A stretch of 32,638 nucleotides of DNA from Bordetella parapertussis (GCA_945870575.1 CAMBSK010000029.1:1-32638); one strand, 5' to 3'. Positions 13,187 through 22,284 are shown, numbered from the stretch's first letter. The notes: generated by a model not told the origin, from the letters alone. Translations and numbers: made by a program.

Positions 13187-15339
13187 TAGGTTTGCATGGC
13201 GCGCACCAGCTTGTTTTGTATGCTCGCCCACAGGCTTTCAAACAGCCCGGGGTTTTGAATGATTTCCGCTCTGTAAAAACTCGGGCACAGCGTGGCTGCA
13301 TGTGCGTTTTCGCCGCACAAACCGCAGCCGACACAACCGTCTATCACGGTAGCTACCGGGTCGACTTTCAGCGGATCGGGGTTGTCTTTGAGTGTGAGTG
13401 TGGGGCAGCCGGACAAACGTATGCAGGCATGGTCGCCGTTGCACACATCTTCATCCACGCCGTATTTCACCCGAACCACGCGCTTGCCTTTTTTCAGCAG
13501 CGATTGAATCCAGGGCTTGATGCGACGCTGGCGCTCAAGCTGGCATTCGCCTTCGGCAATGATGACTTTCAAGCCGTTGAACTCAGAGGTGAAAGCATCT
13601 TTGAGCAAAGCTTTGACATTCGCCACTTCATAGGTATGCACCGTCTTCAACCATTGCACGCCCAAGCCTTGCAGCGTGGATTCGATGGTCATGTTGGTGT
13701 GCGACAAACTGCTGTGTTTGTCGGTGGCGGCTTGCTTCTCGGCTTCCATCGGTGTGGAGATGATGTCTTGCGTACCGGTGGCCGAGGTGTAGCCGTTTTT
13801 GAAAATCAAGAGCACCGCATCGTCGCCGTTGAACAGCGCGCTTTGCACGCCGGTGAGCAAACCGTTGTGCCAGAAACCGCCGTCACCCATGATGGCCAGC
13901 GTGCGTCTTTGCATCATGGGAGACACACCGGCGCGGCTCGCCAGACTCATGCCGTAACCCAGTATGGAATGGCCGGTGGAAAACGGCTCGAACGTGCCCA
14001 AAGCGTGGCAACCGATGTCGGCGGCGATATGCAAATCACCGATCTCTTGCTGCACCAGTTTCAATGCAGAAAACACCGGGCGCTCAGGGCAACCTATGCA
14101 AAAGCCAGGCGGGCGCGCAGGCAAGGCCTGGCCGAGTGCTTTGGCCACATCGGCGCGGCGTTGCTGTAAATCAGCTAACCATTGCTGGCTGCTGTGCGCG
14201 CTGTCTGCGGACACATATTGCGCGATGAAAGGCGACAAGCCCGAGGTGATGGCTTCGACGTTGTATTCACCGACGCCGGGCAACATGTCTTTACCGTGCA
14301 GTGGGGTGTGTATGCCGCGTCGGCGCAGTTGTGTGGCAATGTCTTGCTCGATGTATTCGGGCTGGCCTTCTTCAATCACCAGCACCGCGCGTTTGTCTTG
14401 GCAAAAATCCGTTACCTGCTCCGGCACCAGCGGGTAAGTGACGTTCAGCACCAGCATGGGTATATCGCAGTCACCGAAAGCATTCGCCAGCCCTAGCAGT
14501 TGCAAACTGCGCAACACGCTGTTGTACAAACCGCCTTGCACGATCAGCCCCAAGTCAGGGTGTTTGCGTCCGGGCATGAACTCGTTCAAACCGTGTTTGA
14601 CGATGTACTCACGCGCCGCCGGTATGCGTTCTTCGAGCTTGCGTTTTTCCTGTTTGAAAGTGACCGGCGGATGCGCCAAACGCATGTAATCGAACTTGGC
14701 GGGCTCGGCCATCAAGTGGCGCGTGGACACCGCCGGTGCCCGGTTGGTCTTGGCGACAAAACTGCCGCGCACATGACAAGCGCGAATGCGTAATTCCAAA
14801 ATGCAGGGCATGTTCGATGCCTCAGACAAAGCGAAACCGTGTTCGACCATGTCGACCATGCGCGTCAAGTCTGGGCGCGGGTCCAGCAGGCACAAGGTGC
14901 TTTTCAACGCATACGCATGCGTGCGTTCTTGAATGACAGACGCGCCTTCGCCGTAGTCTTCGCCGACCACGATGAGTGCGCCGCCGACCACGCCGGGTGA
15001 AGCCAAGTTCGACAATGCGTCACTGGCCACGTTGGTACCGACGATGGATTTCCAAGTGACTGCACCGCGCAACGGGTAGTGGATGCTCGCGCCCAGCATG
15101 GCCGCAGCCGAGGCTTCGTTAGAGCATGCTTCCACATGCACACCGAGCTCTTGCATCAGCGGTTTGGCTTGCACCATCACGTCCAGCAAATGCGACACCG
15201 GTGCGCCTTGGTAGCCGCCGACATAAGCCACGCCGGATTGCAACAAAGCTTTGGTCACCGCCAAGATGCCTTCGCCGTGAAAACGTTCGCCGTCCGTTAA
15301 GCGCAGTGACTTGATTTCCTCAACAAATGAAACTTCCAA
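13186..15339 (-). CDS. iorA: indolepyruvate oxidoreductase, alpha subunit
   Basis: 717 aa. It carries the pyrimidine-binding domain (TKALLQSGVAYVGGYQGAPV), the central domain, the TPP pyrophosphate domain (MGDGGFWHNGLLTGVQSAL, with NGYTSATGTQD) and a C-terminal ferredoxin-like part with two Cys clusters (CNGDHACIRLSGCP and CVGCGLCGENAHAATLCP). The second is a normal CxxCxxC...CP array, while the first has expanded spacing between its Cys residues. I chose TTG at 15339 because AGGGAG lies 7 bases upstream; no ATG exists before residue ~60 of the domain, and another TTG at 15363 lacks such a site. It is divergent from selD across 89 bases and first in the ior-TRAP series. Confidence 0.9.
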   Translation of the reverse strand: MEVSFVEEIKSLRLTDGERFHGEGILAVTKALLQSGVAYVGGYQGAPVSHLLDVMVQAKPLMQELGVHVEACSNEASAAAMLGASIHYPLRGAVTWKSIVGTNVASDALSNLASPGVVGGALIVVGEDYGEGASVIQERTHAYALKSTLCLLDPRPDLTRMVDMVEHGFALSEASNMPCILELRIRACHVRGSFVAKTNRAPAVSTRHLMAEPAKFDYMRLAHPPVTFKQEKRKLEERIPAAREYIVKHGLNEFMPGRKHPDLGLIVQGGLYNSVLRSLQLLGLANAFGDCDIPMLVLNVTYPLVPEQVTDFCQDKRAVLVIEEGQPEYIEQDIATQLRRRGIHTPLHGKDMLPGVGEYNVEAITSGLSPFIAQYVSADSAHSSQQWLADLQQRRADVAKALGQALPARPPGFCIGCPERPVFSALKLVQQEIGDLHIAADIGCHALGTFEPFSTGHSILGYGMSLASRAGVSPMMQRRTLAIMGDGGFWHNGLLTGVQSALFNGDDAVLLIFKNGYTSATGTQDIISTPMEAEKQAATDKHSSLSHTNMTIESTLQGLGVQWLKTVHTYEVANVKALLKDAFTSEFNGLKVIIAEGECQLERQRRIKPWIQSLLKKGKRVVRVKYGVDEDVCNGDHACIRLSGCPTLTLKDNPDPLKVDPVATVIDGCVGCGLCGENAHAATLCPSFYRAEIIQNPGLFESLWASIQNKLVRAMQT

Positions 15340-15428
15340 ACCCCGGCTCCCTGTGAACAGCAAACGGTATTGACGGCGTGCAGCAGCAACCCATCATAGA
15401 AGACACCGCTGCATGGTAGATTTGCCGC

Positions 15429-16502
15429 ATGAATGCTCCTTCTGACGACACACAACCCCGATTGACTTCACTGGCTCACGGCGGCGGCTGCGGTTGCAAG
15501 ATCGCGCCCGGCGTGCTGCGCGACATCCTCTCCAATATGAAAGGCTTTGCGCTGCCGCCGCAGTTGCTGGTCGGCATTGACACCTCGGACGATGCGGCCG
15601 TGTATTTGCTCAACGACCAGCAGGCCTTGATTGCCACCACCGATTTTTTCATGCCGGTGGTGGACGATCCGTTTGACTTTGGACGCATCGCCGCGACCAA
15701 CGCCATCAGCGATGTGTACGCCATGGGCGGCACGCCCATCTTTGCCCTAGCGCTGGTCGGCATGCCGGTCAATGTGCTCAGCACTGACACCATAGGCCGC
15801 ATTTTGGAAGGTGGACAAAGCGTGTGTCAGGCCGCAGGTATTCCCATCGCAGGCGGCCACAGCATTGATTCGGTAGAACCGATTTACGGTTTGGTGGTGC
15901 TGGGCTTGGCGCACCCGAGCCGCATCAAGCGCAACGCGTCAGCGCAGGCAGGCGATGTGTTGGTACTGGGCAAACCGCTGGGCGTGGGCGTGTTGTCTGC
16001 GGCATTGAAAAAAGAGCAACTCTCCGCTGAGGGCTATGCGCAAATGATTGCCACGACCACGCGCTTGAACACGCCCGGCCCTGAACTCGCTGCTATGGAA
16101 GATGTGCACGCCATGACCGATGTCACTGGTTTTGGTTTGGCCGGACACGCGTTGGAGTTGGCGCGCGGCTCAGGCTTGGATGTGCATATCGCTTGGCCCC
16201 AAGTGCCGTTACTCGACGGCGTGCGTGCATTGGCAGAGGCGGGTCACATCACCGGCGCGTCCGCACGCAACTGGAGCGGTTACGGCGCGGATGTGCAATT
16301 GCCCGTTGCCGGTTTTGATGCGATTGACCAAGCTTTGCTGAGCGACCCGCAAACCAGCGGCGGTTTGCTGGTCAGTTGTGCTCCCGACGTCCTTGCAGAT
16401 GTGATGGCCGTGTTTGAGCGGCACGGTTTTGCGCAGGCGGCGGTGGTGGGTGAAGTGGCTGCGAAAGCGGAGGATAGGGCGGGGCTGAGCGTTTCCAATT
16501 AA
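15429..16502 (+). CDS. selD: selenide, water dikinase
   Basis: 357 aa, near the usual ~345. SelD makes selenophosphate from selenide and ATP for selenocysteine and 2-selenouridine synthesis. The N-terminal glycine-rich loop GGGCGCKIAP carries the catalytic Cys and Lys, with ordinary Cys codons and no in-frame UGA. Further motifs are VGIDTSDDAAVYLL, ATNAISDVYAMGGTP, AGGHSIDSVEPIYGLVVLG, MTDVTGFGLAGHALELA and LLSDPQTSGGLLVS. No selA, selB, mnmH or Sec tRNA is in the window, so the end use of selenophosphate here is unknown. No clear ribosome site is visible before the ATG. Confidence 0.95.
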   Translation: MNAPSDDTQPRLTSLAHGGGCGCKIAPGVLRDILSNMKGFALPPQLLVGIDTSDDAAVYLLNDQQALIATTDFFMPVVDDPFDFGRIAATNAISDVYAMGGTPIFALALVGMPVNVLSTDTIGRILEGGQSVCQAAGIPIAGGHSIDSVEPIYGLVVLGLAHPSRIKRNASAQAGDVLVLGKPLGVGVLSAALKKEQLSAEGYAQMIATTTRLNTPGPELAAMEDVHAMTDVTGFGLAGHALELARGSGLDVHIAWPQVPLLDGVRALAEAGHITGASARNWSGYGADVQLPVAGFDAIDQALLSDPQTSGGLLVSCAPDVLADVMAVFERHGFAQAAVVGEVAAKAEDRAGLSVSN

Positions 16503-16537
16503 CTATTCATCAGTATTCGTAAGCTATTGAAAATATT

Positions 16538-16557
16538 GATAAAATATAAAATTTATC
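16538..16557. promoter_or_regulatory. possible operator upstream of yjjJ
   Basis: GATAAA (16538-16543) and TTTATC (16552-16557) form a perfect inverted repeat with an 8-base AT spacer, 19 bases before the yjjJ start. The 73-base gap after selD is conspicuously AT-rich. As yjjJ carries its own winged-helix DNA-binding domain, autoregulation here is plausible. AT-only repeats are common by chance, so this is weak. Confidence 0.3.
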
Positions 16558-16575
16558 TATTCATATATCTATTCA

Positions 16576-17895
16576 ATGGACAATCTTTCCGAGTTGACTG
16601 AACGTGTCATACAGGTGCTGCGGCAAGCCGGTGGCGTCTGCGCCAGTACGGAGTTGCAAGCCCGTTTGGGCTTGAGTCAACCCACGGTGTCACGCGCCTT
16701 GTCTGCGCTGGTCAAGCAAGGCCAGTTGCTCAAAGTCGGTGCTGCGCGGTCGCAGCAATACCTGTTGCCGCGCCATATTGAAGGTGTGGGTTCGCAAATT
16801 GGCATTGTTCGCGTGGACACGCAAGGGCGAGTCAGTCCGTTTGCCCGCATGGTGGCGTTGCCGGGCGGGCGTTTCTGGGTGAAAGAAGCCGATGGCCTGA
16901 CCCAACTACACGATGGCTTGCCTTGGTTTTTGGATGACATGCGGCCGCAAGGCTTCATGGGTCAGACCTTTGTGCAAAACCACCCCGAGCTGTCTTTGCC
17001 CGCCGATTTGCGCCATTGGAATGACGAGCACGCGCTCAAAGCCATGGTGCTGGCCGGGGACGATTTGCCGGGCAATTTGATCGTGGGCGAGCAGGCGTTG
17101 GCCCGTTATCTCAGCGAGGTCAGACAAACCGCTGTGGTGCAGCAGCCGGAGATGGACTATCCGCGCTTGGCTGAGCGCGCCATGCAAGGCGCGCAACCGG
17201 GTTCATCCGCAGGCGGTGAGCAGCCGAAATTTTCCGCCGTGGTTCAAGGCCGTGCGGTGTTGGTCAAGTTTTCTCCGGCGGGCGATTCGCCAAGTGATCA
17301 GCGCAGCCGCGATTTGCTGGTGTGCGAGCACTTGGCCTTGCACACCTTGGCGCAAGCTGGCCTGCCTGCGGCGCAAACGCAAATCGTGATGGCAGACGGG
17401 CGGGTGTTTTTGCAGTCACAGCGATTTGACAGAACAGCGAAAGGCCGTATCGGCATGGTGTCGCTGCTTGTTTACGACGCGCAGTATGTGGGGCAGATGG
17501 ACAACTGGTCTGCAACCGCGGAACGCATGTCTGCACGCCAATTGATGACCTCGCAAGACGCTCAACAACTGCAATTGCTTGAAGCCTTCGGTTTATTGAT
17601 TGCCAATACCGACAGGCATTACGGCAATATTTCTTTTTTGCTGGAGGACGACGATTGGCGCTTATCGCCTACCTACGACATGTTGCCTATGCTTTATGCG
17701 CCTGTGAAAGGTGAATTGGTAGAGCGTGATTTTGCCGCCCGGAAATTACAACCGACCTCTCAAACCCTGACGGTGTGGCCGCAAGCGAAGCAACTGGCGC
17801 AACAGTTTTGGCAAAGCGTCGCCGCCGATGCGCGCGTGTCAGACGCATTCAAAGCATTGGCGTTGGCAAACGAAGAAGTAGTCGAAAAACTGTGA
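16576..17895 (+). CDS. yjjJ: single-chain HipA-like kinase with N-terminal winged helix (YjjJ type)
   Basis: 439 aa. Residues ~5-65 form a winged helix-turn-helix (VIQVLRQAGGVCASTELQAR, LGLSQPTVSRALSALVKQGQ). The HipA-N and HipA-C kinase parts follow, with GSSAGGEQPKFSAVV (~209) and VLVKFSP (~230, Lys of the ATP site). NTDRHYGNIS (~344) holds the catalytic Asp and the metal-binding Asn, and LSPTYDMLP (~363) supplies the second metal Asp. All key residues are present, so it is probably an active Ser/Thr-type kinase. Classic HipA has a separate HipB DNA-binding antitoxin; here the DNA-binding module is fused and no hipB lies nearby, matching E. coli YjjJ. Its target is unknown. It converges on the aldolase gene with a 6-base gap. 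Confidence 0.9.
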   Translation: MDNLSELTERVIQVLRQAGGVCASTELQARLGLSQPTVSRALSALVKQGQLLKVGAARSQQYLLPRHIEGVGSQIGIVRVDTQGRVSPFARMVALPGGRFWVKEADGLTQLHDGLPWFLDDMRPQGFMGQTFVQNHPELSLPADLRHWNDEHALKAMVLAGDDLPGNLIVGEQALARYLSEVRQTAVVQQPEMDYPRLAERAMQGAQPGSSAGGEQPKFSAVVQGRAVLVKFSPAGDSPSDQRSRDLLVCEHLALHTLAQAGLPAAQTQIVMADGRVFLQSQRFDRTAKGRIGMVSLLVYDAQYVGQMDNWSATAERMSARQLMTSQDAQQLQLLEAFGLLIANTDRHYGNISFLLEDDDWRLSPTYDMLPMLYAPVKGELVERDFAARKLQPTSQTLTVWPQAKQLAQQFWQSVAADARVSDAFKALALANEEVVEKL

Positions 17896-17901
17896 GGCTG
17901 T

Positions 17902-18669
17902 TCAATCCGCATAACCTGGATTGACCCGGTCCAACACCCGCATCATGGCTTCGAAATACAGGCGCTCGCGCTCGGCAATAGGGTGGCGGTCGTTGGGTGA
18001 GCGTTGCAGCACTTCGGCCACCACTTGTTCGCTCATGACTTCCAACGTTTCGCCGGTGCTCATGGCCAGCACTTGGGTTTGGCAGGCTTTTTCCAATTTG
18101 TACAAACGGCGGTAAGCCTGCGCCACCGTGTTGCCGACGGTGATCACGCCATGGTTTTTCAGGAACATGACCTGTTTGTCTTGTAGCAATGCGGCCAAGC
18201 GTTCGCCTTCGCCCATGGTTTTGGCCAAGCCCGTGTAATGGTCGTCATAGGCGATGCGGTTGTGAAAGAACGCAGCGGTTTGGCTGGATGCCACCAGACG
18301 GTTGTTTTTGAGCATGTTCAACGCCGTGGCCCAGGGCTGGTGGGTGTGCATCACCACCTTGGCGCCGGTGATGCGGTGCAGCGGCGCGTGTATGCATTGG
18401 GCAGAGAGTTCGACCACGCCTTTGCCCTCAAGTGTTTCACCTGCGTCGTTGAACACAATCATGTCACTGGCGCGCGCCTCTGACCAGTGCAGGCCGTAAG
18501 GCAGTAGCAAATACTGGTCCGTGCGCCCGGGTACGATCATGGTGAAGTGGTTGTCTATGCCTTCTTCCAGACCATCGAGCACCGCCAATCGCAGGGCGGC
18601 GGCCAGATGAACTTTGGCTTGCCAGACCGGGTCAATGGCAGCGGAGGTGGGCAGGGTGTGAACAGACAT
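17902..18669 (-). CDS. class II aldolase/adducin family protein
   Basis: 255 aa. Zinc-site motifs of the class II aldolase/adducin fold are present: HTHQPWATAL (HxH, about residues 108-117) and FLKNHGVITVG with the third His (~168-178). LLLPYGLHWSEARASDMIVF is the usual early active-site block. Family members cleave or epimerise sugar phosphates or decarboxylate related hydroxy acids; the substrate cannot be read from sequence. There are no sugar-kinase or catabolic neighbours to guide an assignment. The start has only a weak GAAAG ribosome site. Confidence 0.88.
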   Translation of the reverse strand: MSVHTLPTSAAIDPVWQAKVHLAAALRLAVLDGLEEGIDNHFTMIVPGRTDQYLLLPYGLHWSEARASDMIVFNDAGETLEGKGVVELSAQCIHAPLHRITGAKVVMHTHQPWATALNMLKNNRLVASSQTAAFFHNRIAYDDHYTGLAKTMGEGERLAALLQDKQVMFLKNHGVITVGNTVAQAYRRLYKLEKACQTQVLAMSTGETLEVMSEQVVAEVLQRSPNDRHPIAERERLYFEAMMRVLDRVNPGYAD

Positions 18670-18715
18670 GAGCGACTTTCAGGTAATGCCAAAGAGGAGC
18701 GAAGAATAACTGACT

Positions 18716-19081
18716 TTATGTTTTGCGCCATGGCGGCGCGCTCGCGTGCCGATCTTTCGCCTCTTGCGCCCGCATGGCGGCGTCGTAGGCGCTTTGTGCC
18801 CAGGCAGCGGCCAACTCACGGTCATCCAACATGACATCCGGCGCGCTCAAGTAAGACAGTTGCACCGGTTTGCCGCGTTGCACAAAGCGAAACGGCTCGC
18901 AACGCTCAGCGGTGAATTGAGCCAGATTGTGCGCATCGGTTTTCAAATACAAACGGCCTTGCGCGTACAAACCAAACATCAAACCGTTGCGGTAAATGCC
19001 GTGCGCGCCGAACATGCGGCGGGTGGTGATTTCGCCGAAACCGGCAAACACCTCGTGCAAATACTCGATGAAGTCGCTCAT
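18716..19081 (-). CDS. TfoX N-terminal-domain family protein
   Basis: 121 aa, a stand-alone TfoX-N domain: MSDFIEYLHEVFAGFGEITT, RRMFGAHGIYRNGLMFGLYA, then LYLKTD and a C-terminal AWAQSAYDAAMRAQ helix. Full-length TfoX/Sxy regulates natural competence in Gammaproteobacteria. Small proteins with only this domain are common in Betaproteobacteria and their role is not established, so I give no gene symbol. It lies 70 bases after rep on the same strand and 46 bases before the aldolase gene. No ribosome site is obvious. Confidence 0.85.
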   Translation of the reverse strand: MSDFIEYLHEVFAGFGEITTRRMFGAHGIYRNGLMFGLYAQGRLYLKTDAHNLAQFTAERCEPFRFVQRGKPVQLSYLSAPDVMLDDRELAAAWAQSAYDAAMRAQEAKDRHASAPPWRKT

Positions 19082-19151
19082 GTTGAGAAGGCCAGCAAAG
19101 AAAGTCTGTGGATGATGGTTACAGCAGAAAAAAACATAGTCACAGTAAGTA

Positions 19152-21251
19152 TCATTTGTGGTGCCCGGCTTTGTCCGCCAAGGCCTTTTCCGCTTCCACT
19201 TTCAGCGCAAACTCTGCCCGCAAGGCGCGCAGCTTCTCGCGCGGGTCTTCGCGGGTCGTGGCTTGCTCGAGCGACATTTCGGCAATGAAGCGACTCGGCA
19301 TGGCGTTCACCATTTCGCGGCCTTTTTTGCGGCGTTTGCTCCAACTCACCACCAGGCTGCGCTGCGCCCGGGTGATGCCCACATACATCAGGCGGCGCTC
19401 TTCTTGAATGCGGGTCAGGTTCAGCGCGTCTTGTTGCAGGCTGACGCCGTTTTCTTCGGGCTTGAACGGCAGCAGGCCTTCGTTGACACCGGCCAGCACC
19501 ACGTGCGGCCACTCCAAGCCTTTGGCCGCGTGCAAGGTGGACAAGGTGACCACGTCCTGGTCTTTTTCGCGCTCGCTCAAAGTGGACAACAGCGCAATGG
19601 TTTGCGCCACTTCCAGCAGCGTTTTGCTTTCGCTCACCAAGCTGACCCCGGCGGCGTCGTCAATCTCGCCGCCGCAGCGCTTGGCCATCCAGTCAACAAA
19701 ATCCAGCACATTCGTCCAGCGCGCCGCCGCCAGTTTTTCGCTGTCTTCGCCGTCGTACAAATGTTTTTCGTAATCGATGTCTTTCAACCAATGCAATAGC
19801 AAAGCCAGCGCGGCTTCGCTGCCTTGCGTGTGCTGGGCCCGGTATTGCAAATCGTTGACCTCGTTGCCAAAGGCTCGCAAGCTGTCGACCGCGCGCTGCG
19901 GCAAGACGCTGACCAGCGAATGGCTGAACACCGCTTCGAACATGCTGATCCTGTATTGGGTGGCGAACTCGCCCAGCTTTTGCAGCGTGGTGTGGCCGAT
20001 GCCGCGTTTGGGCGTGGTGACGCAGCGCAAAAACGCCGGGTCGTCGTCGTTGTTCACCAGCAAGCGCAACCAAGCGCAGAGGTCACGGATTTCCGCACGG
20101 TCAAAAAAACTTTGACCGCCTGACACTTTGTAGGGAATCGCGGCTTTGCGAAAGGCTTTTTCCAGCACGCGGGACTGGTGGTTGGCGCGGTACAGCACGG
20201 CGAAATGTTTCCAGTCGCGCCAATGGCTCAAGCCCGCGCCGGTGTCGTTGCCTGCGCGCAGGCTTTGTATGCGCAAAACAATGCGCTCGGCCTCGTGTTC
20301 TTCGTTGTCCGCGTCCGACAAACGCACCGGCTCGCCGGGGCCGAGTTCAGAGAAAAGTTTTTTTGGATAGAGCTTGGGGTTGGGCCCGATGACGTTGTTG
20401 GCCGCTTGAAGAATGGCGCCGGTGGAGCGGTAGTTCTGCTCCAACTTCACCACTTTGAGCTCAGGAAAGTCAACCGGTAGCTTTTGCAAATTGTCCAAAG
20501 TCGCGCCGCGCCAGCCGTAAATGGATTGGTCATCGTCGCCCACGGCTGTGAAGCGGGCGCGCTCGCCCACCAACAATTTGAGCATTTCATACTGGGTGGC
20601 GTTGGTGTCTTGGTATTCGTCCACCAGCACATGGCCCATTTGCTGTTGCCATTGCAAACGCACGTCCTCGTGTTGTTGCAACAATTTCAGCGGCAGGCCG
20701 ATCAGGTCGTCAAAGTCCACGCTTTGGTAAGCCGTCAGGCGCTCTTCGTAACGCGCCATGATGCGCGCCGTGATGCGTTCGTTGTCGTTACTGGCTTGGG
20801 CTTCAGCCATGGCGGCGTTCAAGCCTTGGTTTTTCCACAAGCTGATCGCCCATTGCCATTGGCGCGCCGTGGCCAGGTCCGAGCTGCCGCCGGCGTCTTT
20901 CAAAATCGAGGTCACATCGTCGGTGTCCAAGATGCTGAAGTTTTTCTTCAAACCCAGGGCTTCACCGTTTTGCCGCAACATGCGCACGCCCAAGGCATGA
21001 AAGGTGCAGATCAGCACTTTTTGCGCCTCGCGCCCGACCAGTTGCTTGGCACGTTCGCGCATTTCAGCTGCGGCTTTGTTGGTGAAGGTGATGGCGGCGA
21101 TGCGCTCGGGTTCTAGCCCGAGCTGTATCAAATGCGCGATTTTGTGGGTGATGACACGGGTTTTGCCGGAACCGGCACCGGCCAGCACCAAGCACGGCCC
21201 CTGGACATGGTGAACCGCTTCGAGCTGGGGGAGATTGAGTGAAGCAGACAT
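19152..21251 (-). CDS. rep: UvrD/Rep-family ATP-dependent DNA helicase
   Basis: 699 aa, close to the usual Rep length (~670). An SF1A 3'-5' helicase: Walker A AGAGSGKTRVIT (~26), motif Ia AAITFTNKAAAEM, motif II VDEYQDTNATQYE, motif III AVGDDDQSIYGWRGA, motif IV EQNYRST, motif V TLHAAKGLEWPHVVL and motif VI EERRLMYVGITRAQR. The N-terminal sequence LNLPQLEAVHHVQGPCLVLA favours Rep over UvrD or PcrA. Rep removes proteins ahead of the replication fork and helps restart, which suits the nearby priA. I chose ATG 21251, which places the conserved N-terminus at residue 1; the longer frame adds an unrelated leader. It is divergent from the AEC transporter across 64 bases. Confidence 0.92.
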   Translation of the reverse strand: MSASLNLPQLEAVHHVQGPCLVLAGAGSGKTRVITHKIAHLIQLGLEPERIAAITFTNKAAAEMRERAKQLVGREAQKVLICTFHALGVRMLRQNGEALGLKKNFSILDTDDVTSILKDAGGSSDLATARQWQWAISLWKNQGLNAAMAEAQASNDNERITARIMARYEERLTAYQSVDFDDLIGLPLKLLQQHEDVRLQWQQQMGHVLVDEYQDTNATQYEMLKLLVGERARFTAVGDDDQSIYGWRGATLDNLQKLPVDFPELKVVKLEQNYRSTGAILQAANNVIGPNPKLYPKKLFSELGPGEPVRLSDADNEEHEAERIVLRIQSLRAGNDTGAGLSHWRDWKHFAVLYRANHQSRVLEKAFRKAAIPYKVSGGQSFFDRAEIRDLCAWLRLLVNNDDDPAFLRCVTTPKRGIGHTTLQKLGEFATQYRISMFEAVFSHSLVSVLPQRAVDSLRAFGNEVNDLQYRAQHTQGSEAALALLLHWLKDIDYEKHLYDGEDSEKLAAARWTNVLDFVDWMAKRCGGEIDDAAGVSLVSESKTLLEVAQTIALLSTLSEREKDQDVVTLSTLHAAKGLEWPHVVLAGVNEGLLPFKPEENGVSLQQDALNLTRIQEERRLMYVGITRAQRSLVVSWSKRRKKGREMVNAMPSRFIAEMSLEQATTREDPREKLRALRAEFALKVEAEKALADKAGHHK

Positions 21252-21315
21252 GCAGGCGACAGGCGGGGCAGCGTGACAGGCAAAGCCGCTGATCATAGCG
21301 AGGACAATCTCGCCC

Positions 21316-22284
21316 ATGCTGACTATTCTCTCGGTGACCTTTCCTTTTTTCGCGCTGGTGTTCGCCGGTTACTTGGCGGCACGGCGCGGGTGGCTGCCGC
21401 TGGCTGCGATTCCAGGGCTGAATATTTTTGTCTTGTATTTCGCCCTGCCGTGCATGTTGTTTCGCTTCGGCGCCAGCACACCCATGGCGCAGTTGTTCAA
21501 TCCCTCGGTGGCTTTGCTGTATGCCTTGAGCGCTGTGTGCATGCTTTGTATCGGCATGTGGCTGCTGCGGCGCTACGGCCAGCACTGGAACAACACGGCC
21601 TTCGGCACCATGGCGATAGCATTTCCCAACACCGGCTACATGGGCTTGCCGCTGCTACTGAATTTGTTCGGACCGGCAGCGGTGGGAACTGCCATCGTGA
21701 CCATATTGGTCGATGTGTTTTTCACGAGTTCGGTGTGTATCGCCATGTCCAGGTTAGACCATGCAGAAGTGCACGGTGTGCGCAGTGCCGGTTTGAAAGC
21801 CATCAAAAGTGTGTTCAGTATTCCGCTGACCTGGGGCATAGGACTGGGAGCGGTGTTTTCAGCCAACGCCTGGGTGTTGCCGGATCTGTTGAACAATACC
21901 GTGGGATTGCTCGCTGCTGCCGCGGCGCCGGTGGCCTTGTTCACCATAGGCGCGGTGTTGGTCAGACCGCCGGATGCGCCAGCGCAGCCATGGCTGAGCT
22001 GGCGCAGTGGCGGCCTGGATATGCTGTTGACGGTGATTAAATTGCTGGTACACCCCTTGCTGGCCGGTACCTTGGGCTGGTTGCTGATGAGGGCCGGTTT
22101 GCCGTTAAGCCTAGAGAACCTGACCACGGTGGTGCTGGTCGCCGCATTGCCCAGCGCCAGCAACACGGCTTTGCTGGCCCAGCGTTTCGGCGCCGATAGC
22201 GCGTGCATCACCCGTGTGATTTTGTTGACCACGGCGCTGGCCTTTCCCAGTTTTTCCGCCTGGGTGTCTTTTTTCAAGGGCTGA
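21316..22284 (+). CDS. AEC-family permease (auxin efflux carrier type)
   Basis: 322 aa with ten hydrophobic segments in two five-helix halves. Family features: FAGYLAARRGWLPLAAIPGL, NIFVLYFALPCMLFR, FPNTGYMGLPLLLNLFG and the C-terminal VLVAALPSASNTALLAQRFG, with the conserved N-T/S dyads in each half (AFPNTGYMG and ALPSASNTA). Bacterial members export or import small organic anions such as malonate or malate. The substrate here is unknown. GAGG lies about 11 bases before the ATG, a slightly long spacing. It converges on priA with 39 bases between. Confidence 0.88.
   Translation: MLTILSVTFPFFALVFAGYLAARRGWLPLAAIPGLNIFVLYFALPCMLFRFGASTPMAQLFNPSVALLYALSAVCMLCIGMWLLRRYGQHWNNTAFGTMAIAFPNTGYMGLPLLLNLFGPAAVGTAIVTILVDVFFTSSVCIAMSRLDHAEVHGVRSAGLKAIKSVFSIPLTWGIGLGAVFSANAWVLPDLLNNTVGLLAAAAAPVALFTIGAVLVRPPDAPAQPWLSWRSGGLDMLLTVIKLLVHPLLAGTLGWLLMRAGLPLSLENLTTVVLVAALPSASNTALLAQRFGADSACITRVILLTTALAFPSFSAWVSFFKG

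Noticed and set aside
11696..14169. Long plus-strand open frames opposite iorB and iorA (353 and 329 codons)
   Set aside because: They are antisense to strongly supported genes, have no domain, and arise from the GC-rich codon pattern of the opposite strand.
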